Part shown: piece by piece, positions 30,290 through 38,935 of the stretch
Position numbering within the stretch: the first letter of the stretch is position 1
Layout: each line of letters opens with the position of its first letter
DNA from: Streptomyces noursei
Lineage (GTDB): Bacteria > Actinomycetota > Actinomycetes > Streptomycetales > Streptomycetaceae
DNA length: 64,000 nucleotides
Assembly (NCBI RefSeq): GCF_016917755.1
Contig: NZ_CP070326.1
Span: 4,340,001 to 4,404,000 of the forward strand
Reading direction: 5' to 3'
The notes under the pieces: generated by a model
What the model was told of the DNA's origin: nothing
The model's input: the letters and a program-made list of their open reading frames with translations, nothing else
Databases searched by the model: none
Translations under genes and position numbers: made by a program

Positions 30290-32308
30290 ATGGGCATCCG
30301 ATTCGGCGGCGACTACAACCCCGAGCAGTGGCCGGAGGAGGTGTGGGCGCAGGACCTGGAGCTGATGAAGGCGGCCCACGTCACCATGGTCACGGCCGGG
30401 ATCTTCTCCTGGGCGAAGGTCGAACCCCGGCCGGGGGAATGGGACTTCGGGTGGTTCGACCGGGTGCTGGACGGGCTGGCGGGCGCCGGGATCGAGGTGT
30501 GTCTGGCGACCATGACCGCGTCGCCGCCGCCGTGGTTGAGCCGGGCGCACCCGGAGATCCTGCCGGAGGGGCCGGACGGGCAGCGCCGCTGGCCGGGCGC
30601 GCGGCAGCACTTCTGCCCGTCCAGCCCGGTGTTCCGGGCGCACGCGGTGCGGCTGGTGGAGCAGTTGGCGACCCGGTACGCCGACCATCCGGCGCTGGCC
30701 ATGTGGCATGTGGGCAACGAGTACGGGTGCCACACCCGGCAGTGCTTCTGCGAGGTGTCGGCGCAGGACTTCCGGCGCTGGCTACGGGAGCGCTACGGGA
30801 CCGTGGCGGCGCTCAACGACGCCTGGTCGACGTCGTTCTGGTCGCAGGCGTACGGGGACTTCGCGGAGGTGCTGCCGCCGCGGACCGCGCCGACGTTCGC
30901 CAATCCGGCGCAGCAGCTGGACTATCTGCGGTTCGGCGACCAGGCGCTGAAGGACTGCTATCTGGCCGAGCGGGCGGTGCTCGACCGGCTGACGCCGGGG
31001 GTGCCGGTGACCACCAATCTGATGCCGCAGCACAAACCGGTGGACGCGTTCGGCTGGGCGCCGTCGATGGACGTGGTGGCGCTGGACTTCTACCAGGACC
31101 CGCACGTGCCGGACGACCACGTCCGGGCGGGTTACGTCTTCGACCTGATGCGGTCGGCGCGCGGCGGGCAGCCGTGGCTGCTGCTGGAGCAGGCGGCCGG
31201 CGCGGTCAACTGGCGGCCCCGCAACGGGCCCAAGCCGCCCGGCGCGATGCGGCTGTGGAGCTGGCAGGCGGTGGCGCAGGGCGCGGACGCGGTGCTGTTC
31301 TTCCAGTGGCGGCAGTCGAGGGGCGGGGCGGAGAAGTTCCACTCGGCGATGCTGCCGCACGGCGGGACGGACACCCGGATCTTCCGTGAGGTGTGCGAGC
31401 TGGGGCGGGAGTTGGCGGCGGTGCCGGGAATCGAGGGGACCCGGTCGCGGGCGTCGGTGGCGCTGCTGGCGGACTGGCAGAGCTGGTGGGCCCTGGAGCT
31501 GGACTCCCGGCCGTCCACCGCGCTGGACCACTCGCACAGCGCGCTGGCGCACTACCGCCCGCTGTTCGAGGCGGGGGTGGCGTGCGACGTGGTGCCGCCG
31601 GACCGGGACCTCACGCCGTACCCGATGGTGGTGGTGCCCAACCTGTACCTGCTGACGGCCGACCACGCGGCGCGGCTGGCGGCGTACGTCCGCGGCGGCG
31701 GCCACCTGGTGGTGTCGTTCTTCTCGGGGATCGTCGACGCGTGCGACCGGGTCCACCCCGGGGGCTATCCGGGCCCGCTGCGGGAACTGCTGGGGCTGCG
31801 GGTGGCGGAGTTCTGGCCGCTGGCGGAGGGGGCGTCGGTGGCGGTGGGGGGTGCGGGAGGCCACGGCGGGCGGGCCGACCTGTGGTCGGAGGAGATCGTG
31901 CCGGCGGGCGCGGAGGTGGTGGCGCGGTTCCTGGACGGGGAACTGGCCGGGCGGCCCGCGGTGACCCGGCACGACTACGGGCGGGGCACGGCCTGGTACC
32001 TGGGCACCCGGCTCGAACCGGCGCTGCTGCGGGCCCTGTTGGACGACGTGCGGGCCGCGGCGGGGGTGGCGCCGGTGCTGCCGGGGCTGCCGGCGGGTGT
32101 GCAGGCGACGGTGCGGGAGGGCGCCGGGGGCCGGTATGTGTTCCTGCTCAACCACGGGTGCCGGGCGGTGGAGGTGCCGCTGCCGGAGCCGCTGCGGGAC
32201 GCTCTGTCGCCCCGGGCGGCGACGGTGACGCGGGTGGAGCTGGCCGCCCGGGGCGTGGCCGTGCTGACCGGTCCGGGCCCGGAGGGCGGTGGGGGCGCCG
32301 CGGGGTGA
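30290..32308 (+). CDS. GH42 beta-galactosidase
   Basis: 672 aa from ATG 30290, with GGAGG five bases upstream. It hydrolyses terminal beta-galactosides to galactose. Glycoside hydrolase family 42 is shown by the start IRFGGDYNPEQWPEEVW, acid/base Glu144 in MWHVGNEYGCH and nucleophile Glu300 in LLLEQAAGAVNW. The four Cys of the metal site (C109, C147, C152, C154) are kept, as in the Thermus A4 enzyme. A trimerisation domain (about 390-600) and a C-terminal beta domain follow. No signal peptide, so it is cytosolic and needs galactoside uptake, perhaps through the symporter at 36944. It sits beside galKET on the opposite strand. Confidence 0.93.
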   Translation: MGIRFGGDYNPEQWPEEVWAQDLELMKAAHVTMVTAGIFSWAKVEPRPGEWDFGWFDRVLDGLAGAGIEVCLATMTASPPPWLSRAHPEILPEGPDGQRRWPGARQHFCPSSPVFRAHAVRLVEQLATRYADHPALAMWHVGNEYGCHTRQCFCEVSAQDFRRWLRERYGTVAALNDAWSTSFWSQAYGDFAEVLPPRTAPTFANPAQQLDYLRFGDQALKDCYLAERAVLDRLTPGVPVTTNLMPQHKPVDAFGWAPSMDVVALDFYQDPHVPDDHVRAGYVFDLMRSARGGQPWLLLEQAAGAVNWRPRNGPKPPGAMRLWSWQAVAQGADAVLFFQWRQSRGGAEKFHSAMLPHGGTDTRIFREVCELGRELAAVPGIEGTRSRASVALLADWQSWWALELDSRPSTALDHSHSALAHYRPLFEAGVACDVVPPDRDLTPYPMVVVPNLYLLTADHAARLAAYVRGGGHLVVSFFSGIVDACDRVHPGGYPGPLRELLGLRVAEFWPLAEGASVAVGGAGGHGGRADLWSEEIVPAGAEVVARFLDGELAGRPAVTRHDYGRGTAWYLGTRLEPALLRALLDDVRAAAGVAPVLPGLPAGVQATVREGAGGRYVFLLNHGCRAVEVPLPEPLRDALSPRAATVTRVELAARGVAVLTGPGPEGGGGAAG

Positions 32309-32339
32309 TCCGTCCGGGCCGTCGGGCCGGGGCCCGGGG

Positions 32340-33122
32340 TCAGGGCACGGTGAGCGGGCCCGCCGCGGCCCCTTCGAGCTCGGCGGGGCCGACGCCGGCC
32401 CGGCGCGCCAGGGCGACCGCGGCGAGGGTGGAGTGCACGCCGAGCTTGCCCAGCACGTTCTGCATGTGGGTGCGGACGGTGTGCGGGGAGAGGAAGAGCC
32501 GCTCGGCGACCGCCTTGCGGCCCAGCCCCGCGACCATGCAGCGCAGCACCTCGCGTTCGCGCGGGGTCAGCGACTCCACCAGCCGTTCGCTCTCGGTGCG
32601 GTGCTTGCGGGCCGCGGTCAGCTCCCGCAGGACGCCGGTGAGCAGGGCGGGCGGCAGATGCGTCTCGTCGCGCAGGACGCCGCGGATGACGGCCAGCAGC
32701 CGGGAGAGCGAGGAGTCCTTGGCGACCCAGCCGGAGGCGCCGGCCTGGAGGGCGGCGGCGGCCCGGCGCGGGTCGTCGCGGTCGGCGAGGACCACGGTCC
32801 GCAGGTACGGGTGGCTGGTGCGCAGGCCGGAGACGAGCGCGATGCCGTCCGTCGGGCCGCCGCGGGGCGGGCTCTCACGGGGCGCGCCGTCGCGGGCGGG
32901 CCCCTGGGCGGGCACCGCGAGCAGCGGCGCGGCCAGGTCGGCGTCGGCGAGCAGGACATCGAAGCGGCGGCCGTCGGAGGCGGCCCGGTCCAGTGTGCGC
33001 AGCGCCGCCGGGGCGCTGCCCGCCGCGGCGACGTCCACGTCCACCTCCGCGGCCAGCGCGGCCGCCAGGGATTCGGCGAAGATGCGGTGGTCGTCGACCA
33101 CCAGAACCCGGATTCGTTGCAC
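32340..33122 (-). CDS. LuxR-family response regulator, orphan
   Basis: 260 aa from GTG 33122 (MQRIRVLVVDDHRIFAESL), with AGGGGG six bases upstream. Receiver domain: the acidic pair VVDDH and a phosphorylatable Asp (FDVLLADADL) are present, and the Lys is in GWVAKDSS, but the switch Thr is replaced (VVLADRDD). A Pro/Gly insert splits the receiver. The HTH is canonical: LTPREREVLRCMVAGLGRKAVAERLFLSPHTVRTHMQNVLGKLGV. No kinase is adjacent. It converges with the GH42 gene and lies upstream of nothing but galK's end, so its target is unknown. A related regulator lies at 38932. Confidence 0.87.
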   Translation of the reverse strand: MQRIRVLVVDDHRIFAESLAAALAAEVDVDVAAAGSAPAALRTLDRAASDGRRFDVLLADADLAAPLLAVPAQGPARDGAPRESPPRGGPTDGIALVSGLRTSHPYLRTVVLADRDDPRRAAAALQAGASGWVAKDSSLSRLLAVIRGVLRDETHLPPALLTGVLRELTAARKHRTESERLVESLTPREREVLRCMVAGLGRKAVAERLFLSPHTVRTHMQNVLGKLGVHSTLAAVALARRAGVGPAELEGAAAGPLTVP

Positions 33123-33368
33123 AGAGACCCCCTGTCTCGGTGAACGGACCATAGCGGGCACGGCGCCCGGTTTGAAGATCGCCTCACCGCACGGCTGACG
33201 CCGCGGCCCCCGGCCACCCGCCCCGGGCGTGCCCCCCACGGTCTCGCCCCCTGGTCGGCACCGGCCCCCACCGGCGCTGGTGACAGCGTACGGACGGGGT
33301 GCGGCGGGGGAAGGTGATTGACGAAAGTGGCGGGGGCGCGCGGCGGCAGGCGGGAGGTTGACGGGGGC

Positions 33369-34544
33369 CTACACCGCCAGGCGGTGGGCGCCGGGGCCGG
33401 GGACGGCCGGGAAGATCCGCGGGGCGGTGTGGCCGGCGGCGGCGAACGCCGCGTACAGCGCCTCGGTGACGGCCGGTGCGGCGTCCTCGTCGACGAGGAC
33501 GAGGGCGGAGCCGCCGAAGCCGCCACCGGTCATCCGGGCGCCGAGCGCGCCGGCGGCGCGGGCGGTGTCGACGGCGAGGTCGAGTTCGGCGCAGGAGATC
33601 TTGAAGTCGTCGCGGAGGGAGGCGTGTCCGGCGGTGAGCAGGGGGCCGATGGCACGGGGGTGACCGGCGTCGAGGTGGGCGACGGTCTGTTCCACCCGGT
33701 GGTTCTCGGTGACGATGTGACGGACCAGTCCCTGGACGACCGGGTCGCCGGCGAGCGTGTCCAGGGCCGCGGACAGATGCGCGTACGGGACGTCGCGCAG
33801 CGCACGCACGCCGAGCGCCCGCGCGCCGCGTTCGCATCCGGCGCGCCGCTCCGCGTATGCGCCGTCGCCCAGTTGGTGGCGGACGCGGGTGTCGACGACG
33901 AGGAGGCACAGCCCCTCCGCCGCCAAATCGAACGGAACGTGGCGGCGGGTGAGGTCGCGGGTGTCGAGGAAGAGGGCGTGGCCGGCGGTGCAGCAGGCGG
34001 CGGCGGTCTGGTCCATGATCCCGCAGGGCACGCCGACGAAGGCGTTCTCGGCGCGCTGGGCGAGCCGGGCCAGCTCCTCGCGGGGCAGCCCCAGGCCGTG
34101 CAGGTCGTCGAGGGCGAGCGCGGTGGCGACCTCCAGGGCGGCCGACGAGGAGAGGCCGGCGCCGAGCGGAACGGTGCTGGTGTAGTGCAGGTCGGCGCCG
34201 CCGACCGGCAGTCCGGCCGCCCGCATCGCCCAGGCCACGCCCGCCGGGTAGGCGGCCCAGCCGGCCCCGGCGGACGGCGGGCGGAGCTCGTCGAGGCGCA
34301 GCTCGACGACGCCGCCGTCGGCGCCTGCGGAGTGCAGCCGCAGCACCCCGTCGGTGCGGGGTGCTGCGGCGGCGAGGGTGGTGTGCGGGAGGGCCAGCGG
34401 CATCACGAAGCCGTCGTTGTAGTCGGTGTGTTCACCGATCAGGTTGACCCGACCGGGGGCCGCCCAGATGCCGGTGGGCTCCGCCCCGTACACGGCGCGG
34501 AAGGCCGCCGCCGTTTGCCGTGCGCCGTGCGCCGTGTCTGTCAC
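33369..34544 (-). CDS. galK: Galactokinase
   Basis: 391 aa from GTG 34544 (MTDTAHGARQTAAAF), with GAAGGA six bases upstream. It phosphorylates galactose at C1, the first Leloir step. GHMP kinase motifs are complete: the galactokinase signature GRVNLIGEHTDYNDGFV, the ATP loop PLGAGLSSSAALEVA, and MTGGGFGGSALVLV. It is the last gene of galT-galE-galK, as in S. lividans and S. coelicolor. A dispersed Streptomyces repeat lies in the 50-bp gap after galE. No gene follows for 246 bp, and I see nothing supported in that gap. Confidence 0.95.
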   Translation of the reverse strand: MTDTAHGARQTAAAFRAVYGAEPTGIWAAPGRVNLIGEHTDYNDGFVMPLALPHTTLAAAAPRTDGVLRLHSAGADGGVVELRLDELRPPSAGAGWAAYPAGVAWAMRAAGLPVGGADLHYTSTVPLGAGLSSSAALEVATALALDDLHGLGLPREELARLAQRAENAFVGVPCGIMDQTAAACCTAGHALFLDTRDLTRRHVPFDLAAEGLCLLVVDTRVRHQLGDGAYAERRAGCERGARALGVRALRDVPYAHLSAALDTLAGDPVVQGLVRHIVTENHRVEQTVAHLDAGHPRAIGPLLTAGHASLRDDFKISCAELDLAVDTARAAGALGARMTGGGFGGSALVLVDEDAAPAVTEALYAAFAAAGHTAPRIFPAVPGPGAHRLAV

Positions 34545-34569
34545 GTGGGTTCCTTCGTGCGGTCGGCTC

Positions 34570-34617
34570 GGGGCTCCGCCCCGGACCCCGGTCCTCAAAC
34601 GCCGGACGGGCTGGAAT
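34570..34617. repeat. Dispersed Streptomyces repeat overlapping the galE stop
   Basis: The block contains the hairpin GGGGC-TCC-GCCCC (34570-34582), then a conserved stretch including CCTCAAACGCCGGACGGGC. I recognise this as a repeat common across Streptomyces genomes, usually just behind genes. Here it supplies the last codons and the stop of galE (tail NSSPSGV). Recognition is from memory and was not searched. Confidence 0.6.
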
Positions 34618-35596
34618 TTTCCGGGTCGGAATGTGCCGGGTCGGCGATGGCCTGCGCGAACTCCCAGGCGTCGGCGACGATTCCGGCCAGGTCGGTGCGG
34701 GTGGGGCGCCAGCCGAGGCGGTCGGTGGCGGTCCGTGCGGAGGCGACCAGGACGGCCGGGTCGCCGGGGCGGCGCGGGGCGGCGACCTCGGGGACGGGGT
34801 GGCCGGTGACCTTGCGGACGGTCTCGATCACCTCGCGGACCGAGAAGCCGTTGCCGTTGCCGAGGTTGCAGATGAGGTGTTGGCCCGGGTGGGCCGCCTT
34901 GAGGGCGAGGAGGTGGGCCTCGGCGAGGTCGGCGACGTGGATGTAGTCGCGCACGCAGGTGCCGTCGGGGGTCGGGTAGTCGTCGCCGTAGACGGAGATC
35001 GCCTCACGGCGGCCCTGGGCGACCTGGAGGACCAGCGGGATGAGGTGCGACTCGGGGTCGTGGCGCTCGCCGCAGCCGCGGTAGGCGCCGGCGACGTTGA
35101 AGTAGCGCAGGGAGACGGCGGCCAGGCCGTGCGCGGCGGCCTCGCCGCCGATCATGTGGTCGACGGCGAGCTTGCTGGCGCCGTAGGGCGAGGTGGGGGC
35201 GGTCGGGTCGGTCTCGGTGATCGGGGTGTCGACCGGCTCGCCGTAGGTCGCGGCGGTGGAGGAGAAGACGAGGGTGCGCACGCCGGCGGTGCGCATCGCG
35301 GCGAGCAGCGCCATGCTGCCGCCGACGTTGTTCTGCCAGTACTTCTCGGGCTTGGCCACGGACTCACCGACCTGGGAGAACGCGGCGAAGTGCAGGACCG
35401 CGTCGTAGGAGGCGTCGAGCCAGCGGGCGGCGTCGTGGATATCGCCCTCGACGAACGCGGCGCCGGCCGGGACGGCGGCGCGGAAGCCGGTGCTGAGGTT
35501 GTCGAGGACCGTGACGGTGTGTCCGGCCTCCAGCAGGCGCTGGGCCACCACGCTGCCCACGTAGCCCGCTCCGCCCGTCACCAGGTACTTGCTCAT
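34595..35596 (-). CDS. galE: UDP-glucose 4-epimerase
   Basis: 333 aa from ATG 35596. The ATG overlaps the galT stop (ATGA), so translation is coupled. It interconverts UDP-galactose and UDP-glucose. It has the NAD loop TGGAGYVGSVVAQRLLEAGH, FSSTAATYGEP with the catalytic Ser/Thr, YGASKLAVD with Tyr and Lys, LRYFNVAGA and YGDDYPTPDGTCVRDYIHV, all standard. The C-terminal residues NSSPSGV are not family sequence: they come from a dispersed repeat (34570-34617) that has replaced the original stop region. Confidence 0.95.
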   Translation of the reverse strand: MSKYLVTGGAGYVGSVVAQRLLEAGHTVTVLDNLSTGFRAAVPAGAAFVEGDIHDAARWLDASYDAVLHFAAFSQVGESVAKPEKYWQNNVGGSMALLAAMRTAGVRTLVFSSTAATYGEPVDTPITETDPTAPTSPYGASKLAVDHMIGGEAAAHGLAAVSLRYFNVAGAYRGCGERHDPESHLIPLVLQVAQGRREAISVYGDDYPTPDGTCVRDYIHVADLAEAHLLALKAAHPGQHLICNLGNGNGFSVREVIETVRKVTGHPVPEVAAPRRPGDPAVLVASARTATDRLGWRPTRTDLAGIVADAWEFAQAIADPAHSDPENSSPSGV

Positions 35597-36639
35597 GGCT
35601 TGCTCGCTACCTCTCGCAGTCGGTCGGCCGCGATCTCCGGCGGCACGTCGTTGATGAACACGTTCATGCCGGACTCGGAACCCGCGAGGAACTTCAGCTT
35701 GCCGGAAGTCCTGCGGACGGTGAAGAGCTCTAGGTGGAGGGCGAATTGGGAGCGGTCCGCGGCGTGTACGGGCGCCTGGTGCCAGGCGGAGATGTACGGC
35801 GTCGGGGGCGCTTCCGGGCCGAAGATCCGGTCGAACCGCCGCAAGACTTCCAGGTAGATCTGTGGGAACTCTGTGCGGGCGGGCTCGTCGAGGGCGAGCA
35901 GGTCGGGGACCCGGCGCCTGGGGTAGAGGTGCACCTCGTAGGGCCAGTGCGCGGCGTACGGGACGAAGGCGACCCAGTGGTCGCCGTCGAGGACGACCCG
36001 GCGTCCGTCGGCGCGTTCGCGGGCGACGACGTCGTCGAAGAGGTTGCGGCCGGTGGCCTCGCGGTGCGCGGCGAGCGAGGCCAGCATCCGCTCGGTGCGC
36101 GGGGTGACGAAGGGGTAGGCGTAGATCTGGCCGTGCGGGTGGCCGAGGGTGACGCCGATCTCGGCGCCGCGGTTCTCGAAGCAGAAGACCTGGGCGACGC
36201 CGGGGCGCCGGGAGAGGTCGGCGGTGCGGTCGGTCCAGGCGTCGAGGACGAGTGCGGCCTGGTCCTCGGTGAGGTCGGCGAACGAGGCGTCGTGGTCGGG
36301 GGTGAAGCAGACCACCTCGCAGCGGCCGTGGTCGCCGGCCAGGGAGGGGAAGCGGTTCTCGAAGACGGCGACGTCGTAGGCGTCGGCGGGGATCTCGGTG
36401 TGCCGGCCCTCGCGCGAGGGGCACAGCGGGCACTCGTCGGCCGGCGGGTGGTAGGTGCGGCCCTGGCGGTGGGAGGCGATCGCGACGGCGTCGCCGAGCA
36501 GCGGGTCGGCACGGACCTCGGCGGCGGTGGCGACCGGGTCGAGGGGGCGGGGGTCGGTGGCGGTGCGGACGGTGTCGTCGGACGCGTCGTAGTAGATCAG
36601 CTCCCGGCCGTCCGCGAGCCGGGTCGTCGTCTTCTTCAC
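35593..36639 (-). CDS. galT: Galactose-1-phosphate uridylyltransferase
   Basis: 348 aa from GTG 36639 (MKKTTTRLADGRELIYYD), with GAGGAG six bases upstream. It exchanges UDP between glucose-1-P and galactose-1-P. Active-site motif GHPHGQIYAYPF (nucleophilic His) is present; CPLCPSREGRHTEIP holds the metal-ligand Cys pair, and the C-terminal SAWHQAPVH holds His residues. First gene of the leftward gal operon. Its upstream region holds three phased direct repeats (36673-36700), the likely site of the galactose-responsive repressor. Confidence 0.95.
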   Translation of the reverse strand: MKKTTTRLADGRELIYYDASDDTVRTATDPRPLDPVATAAEVRADPLLGDAVAIASHRQGRTYHPPADECPLCPSREGRHTEIPADAYDVAVFENRFPSLAGDHGRCEVVCFTPDHDASFADLTEDQAALVLDAWTDRTADLSRRPGVAQVFCFENRGAEIGVTLGHPHGQIYAYPFVTPRTERMLASLAAHREATGRNLFDDVVARERADGRRVVLDGDHWVAFVPYAAHWPYEVHLYPRRRVPDLLALDEPARTEFPQIYLEVLRRFDRIFGPEAPPTPYISAWHQAPVHAADRSQFALHLELFTVRRTSGKLKFLAGSESGMNVFINDVPPEIAADRLREVASKP

Positions 36640-36672
36640 CGGGAGCTCCTCACCATGGCGGCCACACCACCC

Positions 36673-36700
36673 AAACACAAACAAACACAATGAAGCACAA
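36673..36700 (-). promoter_or_regulatory. Phased direct repeats, likely GalR operator of galP1
   Basis: On the plus strand AAACACAA (36673), AAACACAA (36683) and AAGCACAA (36693) recur exactly every 10 bp, about one helical turn. They start 33 bp upstream of the galT GTG. On the gal coding strand the unit is TTGTGYTT. In S. lividans the galactose-inducible galP1 promoter is controlled through direct repeats, and this array fits. No repressor gene is in the window. Confidence 0.6.
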
Positions 36701-36827
36701 TCGAACAGCGCCGTCAACGCGCGGTCGTGATCGCCCCGCTGGGTTCACGGCACGGCCCCTCGATCCCGCATAACGGCCATAGCGGATAAACAGCGACACA
36801 TTCCAAAACCATCGCCCATGATCCAAC

Positions 36828-36854
36828 AACTGAATCAAACAAAACTATTCAGTT
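36828..36854. promoter_or_regulatory. Inverted repeat in the galT-symporter divergent region
   Basis: AACTGAAT (36828-36835) and ATTCAGTT (36847-36854) form a perfect 8-bp inverted repeat around an A-rich 11-bp spacer. Just downstream, TGTGCGT occurs at 36865 and 36879, reminiscent of the gal-side TTGTGYTT units. The stretch is unusually AT-rich for this genome, fitting a regulated promoter for the symporter. Confidence 0.5.
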
Positions 36855-36943
36855 TTCGGACGACTGTGCGTACGTTTTTGTGCGTTCGCTTCGCGCACAC
36901 CGCTGCGCCCCCGACAAGGCAGTACTCCCCGGAAAGAGGGCCC

Positions 36944-38611
36944 ATGATCACTCTGGCCGACGGGCTACGTCTCCCGACCAACGGGCTCGACTACGCGATC
37001 TTGGCCATCTATTTCGTCGTCGTCCTCGGCATCGGCTTCGCCGCCCGACGCAGCGTGAAGACGAGCCTGGACTTCTTCCTGTCCGGGCGGTCGCTGCCCG
37101 CCTGGGTCACCGGGCTCGCCTTCGTCGCCGCCAACCTCGGCGCCACCGAGATCCTCGGGATGGCGGCCACCGGCGCGCAGTACGGCGTCGCGGTCGTCCA
37201 CTGGTACTGGATCGGTGCCATCCCGGCCATGGTCTTCCTCGGCCTGGTCATGATGCCCTTCTACTACCGCTCGAAGGTCCGCTCCGTACCGGAGTTCCTG
37301 CTCCAGCGCTTCGACAGGTCCGCGCACCTGCTCAGCTCGGTACTCTTCGCCTTCGCCGCCGTCCTGATCGCGGGCGTCAACCTCTACGCCCTGTCGATCG
37401 TCGTCGAGGCGCTGCTCGGCTGGCCGCAGTGGGTGGCCATCGTCGTCGCCGGGCTCTTCGTCCTCGCCTACATCACCGTCGGCGGCCTCTCCTCGGCGAT
37501 CTACAACGAGGTGCTGCAGTTCTTCGTGATCCTCGCCGCGCTCATCCCGCTGGTCGTCCTCGGCCTCAAGCGGGTCGGCGGCTGGGGCGGCCTGACCCAC
37601 TCGCTCACCTCGTCGCACGGCCCCAACTTCCTGACGGCCTGGGGCGGTACGGGCATCGGCCAGGCCAACCCGCTGGGCGCCAACTGGCTGACGATCATCC
37701 TCGGCCTGGGCTTCGTGCTCTCCTTCGGCTACTGGACCACCAACTTCGCCGAGGTGCAGCGCGCACTGTCCGCGAAGAACCTCTCCGCCGCCCGGCGCAC
37801 CCCCCTCATCGCCGCCTTCCCGAAGATGTTCATCGTCTTCCTGGTGATGATCCCGGGCCTGGTCGCCGCCGTCCTCGTCCCGAAGATCGGCGCCCCGGGC
37901 GGCCTGCAGTACAACGACGCGATCCCCTACCTGATGCAGGAGCTGCTGCCCAACGGCGTGCTGGGCATCGCCGTCACCGGCCTGCTCGCCGCCTTCATGG
38001 CCGGCATGGCCGCCAACGTCTCGTCCTTCAACACCGTCTTCACGTACGACATCTGGGCCAAGTACGTGAAGCCGGGCCGGCCCGACGGGTACTACCTGCG
38101 CTTCGGCCGGCTGATCACCGCGATCGGCGTGCTGGCCTCGATCGGCACCGCCTTCATCGCCTCGTCGTTCTCCAACATCATGGGTTACCTCCAGACCCTG
38201 TTCTCCTTCTTCAACGTGCCGATGTTCGTGGTCTTCATCATCGGCATGTTCTGGAAGCGGGCCTCGGTGAAGTCCGGTGTCTGGGGCCTGCTCGCCGGCA
38301 CCACCGCCGCGATGCTCAACTACTTCTGGATCTACAAGCAGGGCATCATCGCCATCCCCACCGACCAGGGCGCCAACTTCGTCTCCGCGATCGTCGGCTT
38401 CGTCGCGGGCGCGCTCGTCATGGTCGTCGTCACGCTCTTCACCGAGCCCAAGCCGGAGGCCGAGCTGGCCGGGCTGGTGTGGGGAACCACGGCGCCGGGC
38501 CTGGAGGAGCCGCCTTCCGAGGGCGACGACGCCTGGTACCGCAAGCCCGCGCTGCTCGGCTGGGGCGCCGTCGCCCTCGCCGCACTCTGCTACCTGCCCT
38601 ACTCGCTCTGA
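36944..38611 (+). CDS. Sodium:solute symporter (SSS family), probable galactose/sugar uptake
   Basis: 555 aa from ATG 36944, behind GGAAAGAGGG. The longer frame from 36818 begins inside the regulatory region. About fourteen membrane segments follow the LeuT-like SSS plan. Typical are FLSGRSLPAWVTGLAFVAANLGATEILGMAATGAQYG, the signature-like GGLSSAIYNEVLQFF, and FMAGMAANVSSFNTVFTYDIW with the Na2-site Ser/Thr. Close relatives are SGLT/vSGLT-type sugar symporters. The divergent gal operon and shared control region support galactose as a substrate (inference). The downstream 99-aa membrane protein is its usual partner. Confidence 0.9.
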   Translation: MITLADGLRLPTNGLDYAILAIYFVVVLGIGFAARRSVKTSLDFFLSGRSLPAWVTGLAFVAANLGATEILGMAATGAQYGVAVVHWYWIGAIPAMVFLGLVMMPFYYRSKVRSVPEFLLQRFDRSAHLLSSVLFAFAAVLIAGVNLYALSIVVEALLGWPQWVAIVVAGLFVLAYITVGGLSSAIYNEVLQFFVILAALIPLVVLGLKRVGGWGGLTHSLTSSHGPNFLTAWGGTGIGQANPLGANWLTIILGLGFVLSFGYWTTNFAEVQRALSAKNLSAARRTPLIAAFPKMFIVFLVMIPGLVAAVLVPKIGAPGGLQYNDAIPYLMQELLPNGVLGIAVTGLLAAFMAGMAANVSSFNTVFTYDIWAKYVKPGRPDGYYLRFGRLITAIGVLASIGTAFIASSFSNIMGYLQTLFSFFNVPMFVVFIIGMFWKRASVKSGVWGLLAGTTAAMLNYFWIYKQGIIAIPTDQGANFVSAIVGFVAGALVMVVVTLFTEPKPEAELAGLVWGTTAPGLEEPPSEGDDAWYRKPALLGWGAVALAALCYLPYSL

Positions 38612-38635
38612 CTCACCTTGACCGGAGACCCCGCC

Positions 38636-38935
38636 ATGTCCGAACTGCACAACGAAGTGAGCGAGTTGGAGCGCACGTCGGCCACCGCGGCCCGGCTCTT
38701 CGACGTCCGGCGCATCATCGGCGGCCTGTTCGTCGTCTACGGCGTGATGGTCACGATCGCCGGGCTCACCGCCTCCGACGCCGACCTGCGCAAGGCCCAG
38801 AACATCAACATCAACCTCTGGACCGGCCTGGGCATGCTCGCGCTCGGCCTGTTCTTCCTGGTGTGGCTGAAGCTGCGGCCCACCGTCCCGCCCGCCGCAC
38901 AGGACCTGCCGGAGGAGCCCGGCGCCCGGTCCTAG
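38636..38935 (+). CDS. Small two-helix membrane protein next to the symporter
   Basis: 99 aa from ATG 38636, with CGGAGA nine bases upstream and 24 bp after the symporter stop. Two hydrophobic segments (about 24-46 and 60-82) are joined by a polar loop, SDADLRKAQNININLW; the tail is Pro/Glu-rich. I do not recognise a named domain. The tight spacing suggests an accessory or stabilising subunit of the sugar symporter. Its stop codon overlaps that of the converging regulator gene in the palindrome CTAG. Confidence 0.75.
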   Translation: MSELHNEVSELERTSATAARLFDVRRIIGGLFVVYGVMVTIAGLTASDADLRKAQNININLWTGLGMLALGLFFLVWLKLRPTVPPAAQDLPEEPGARS

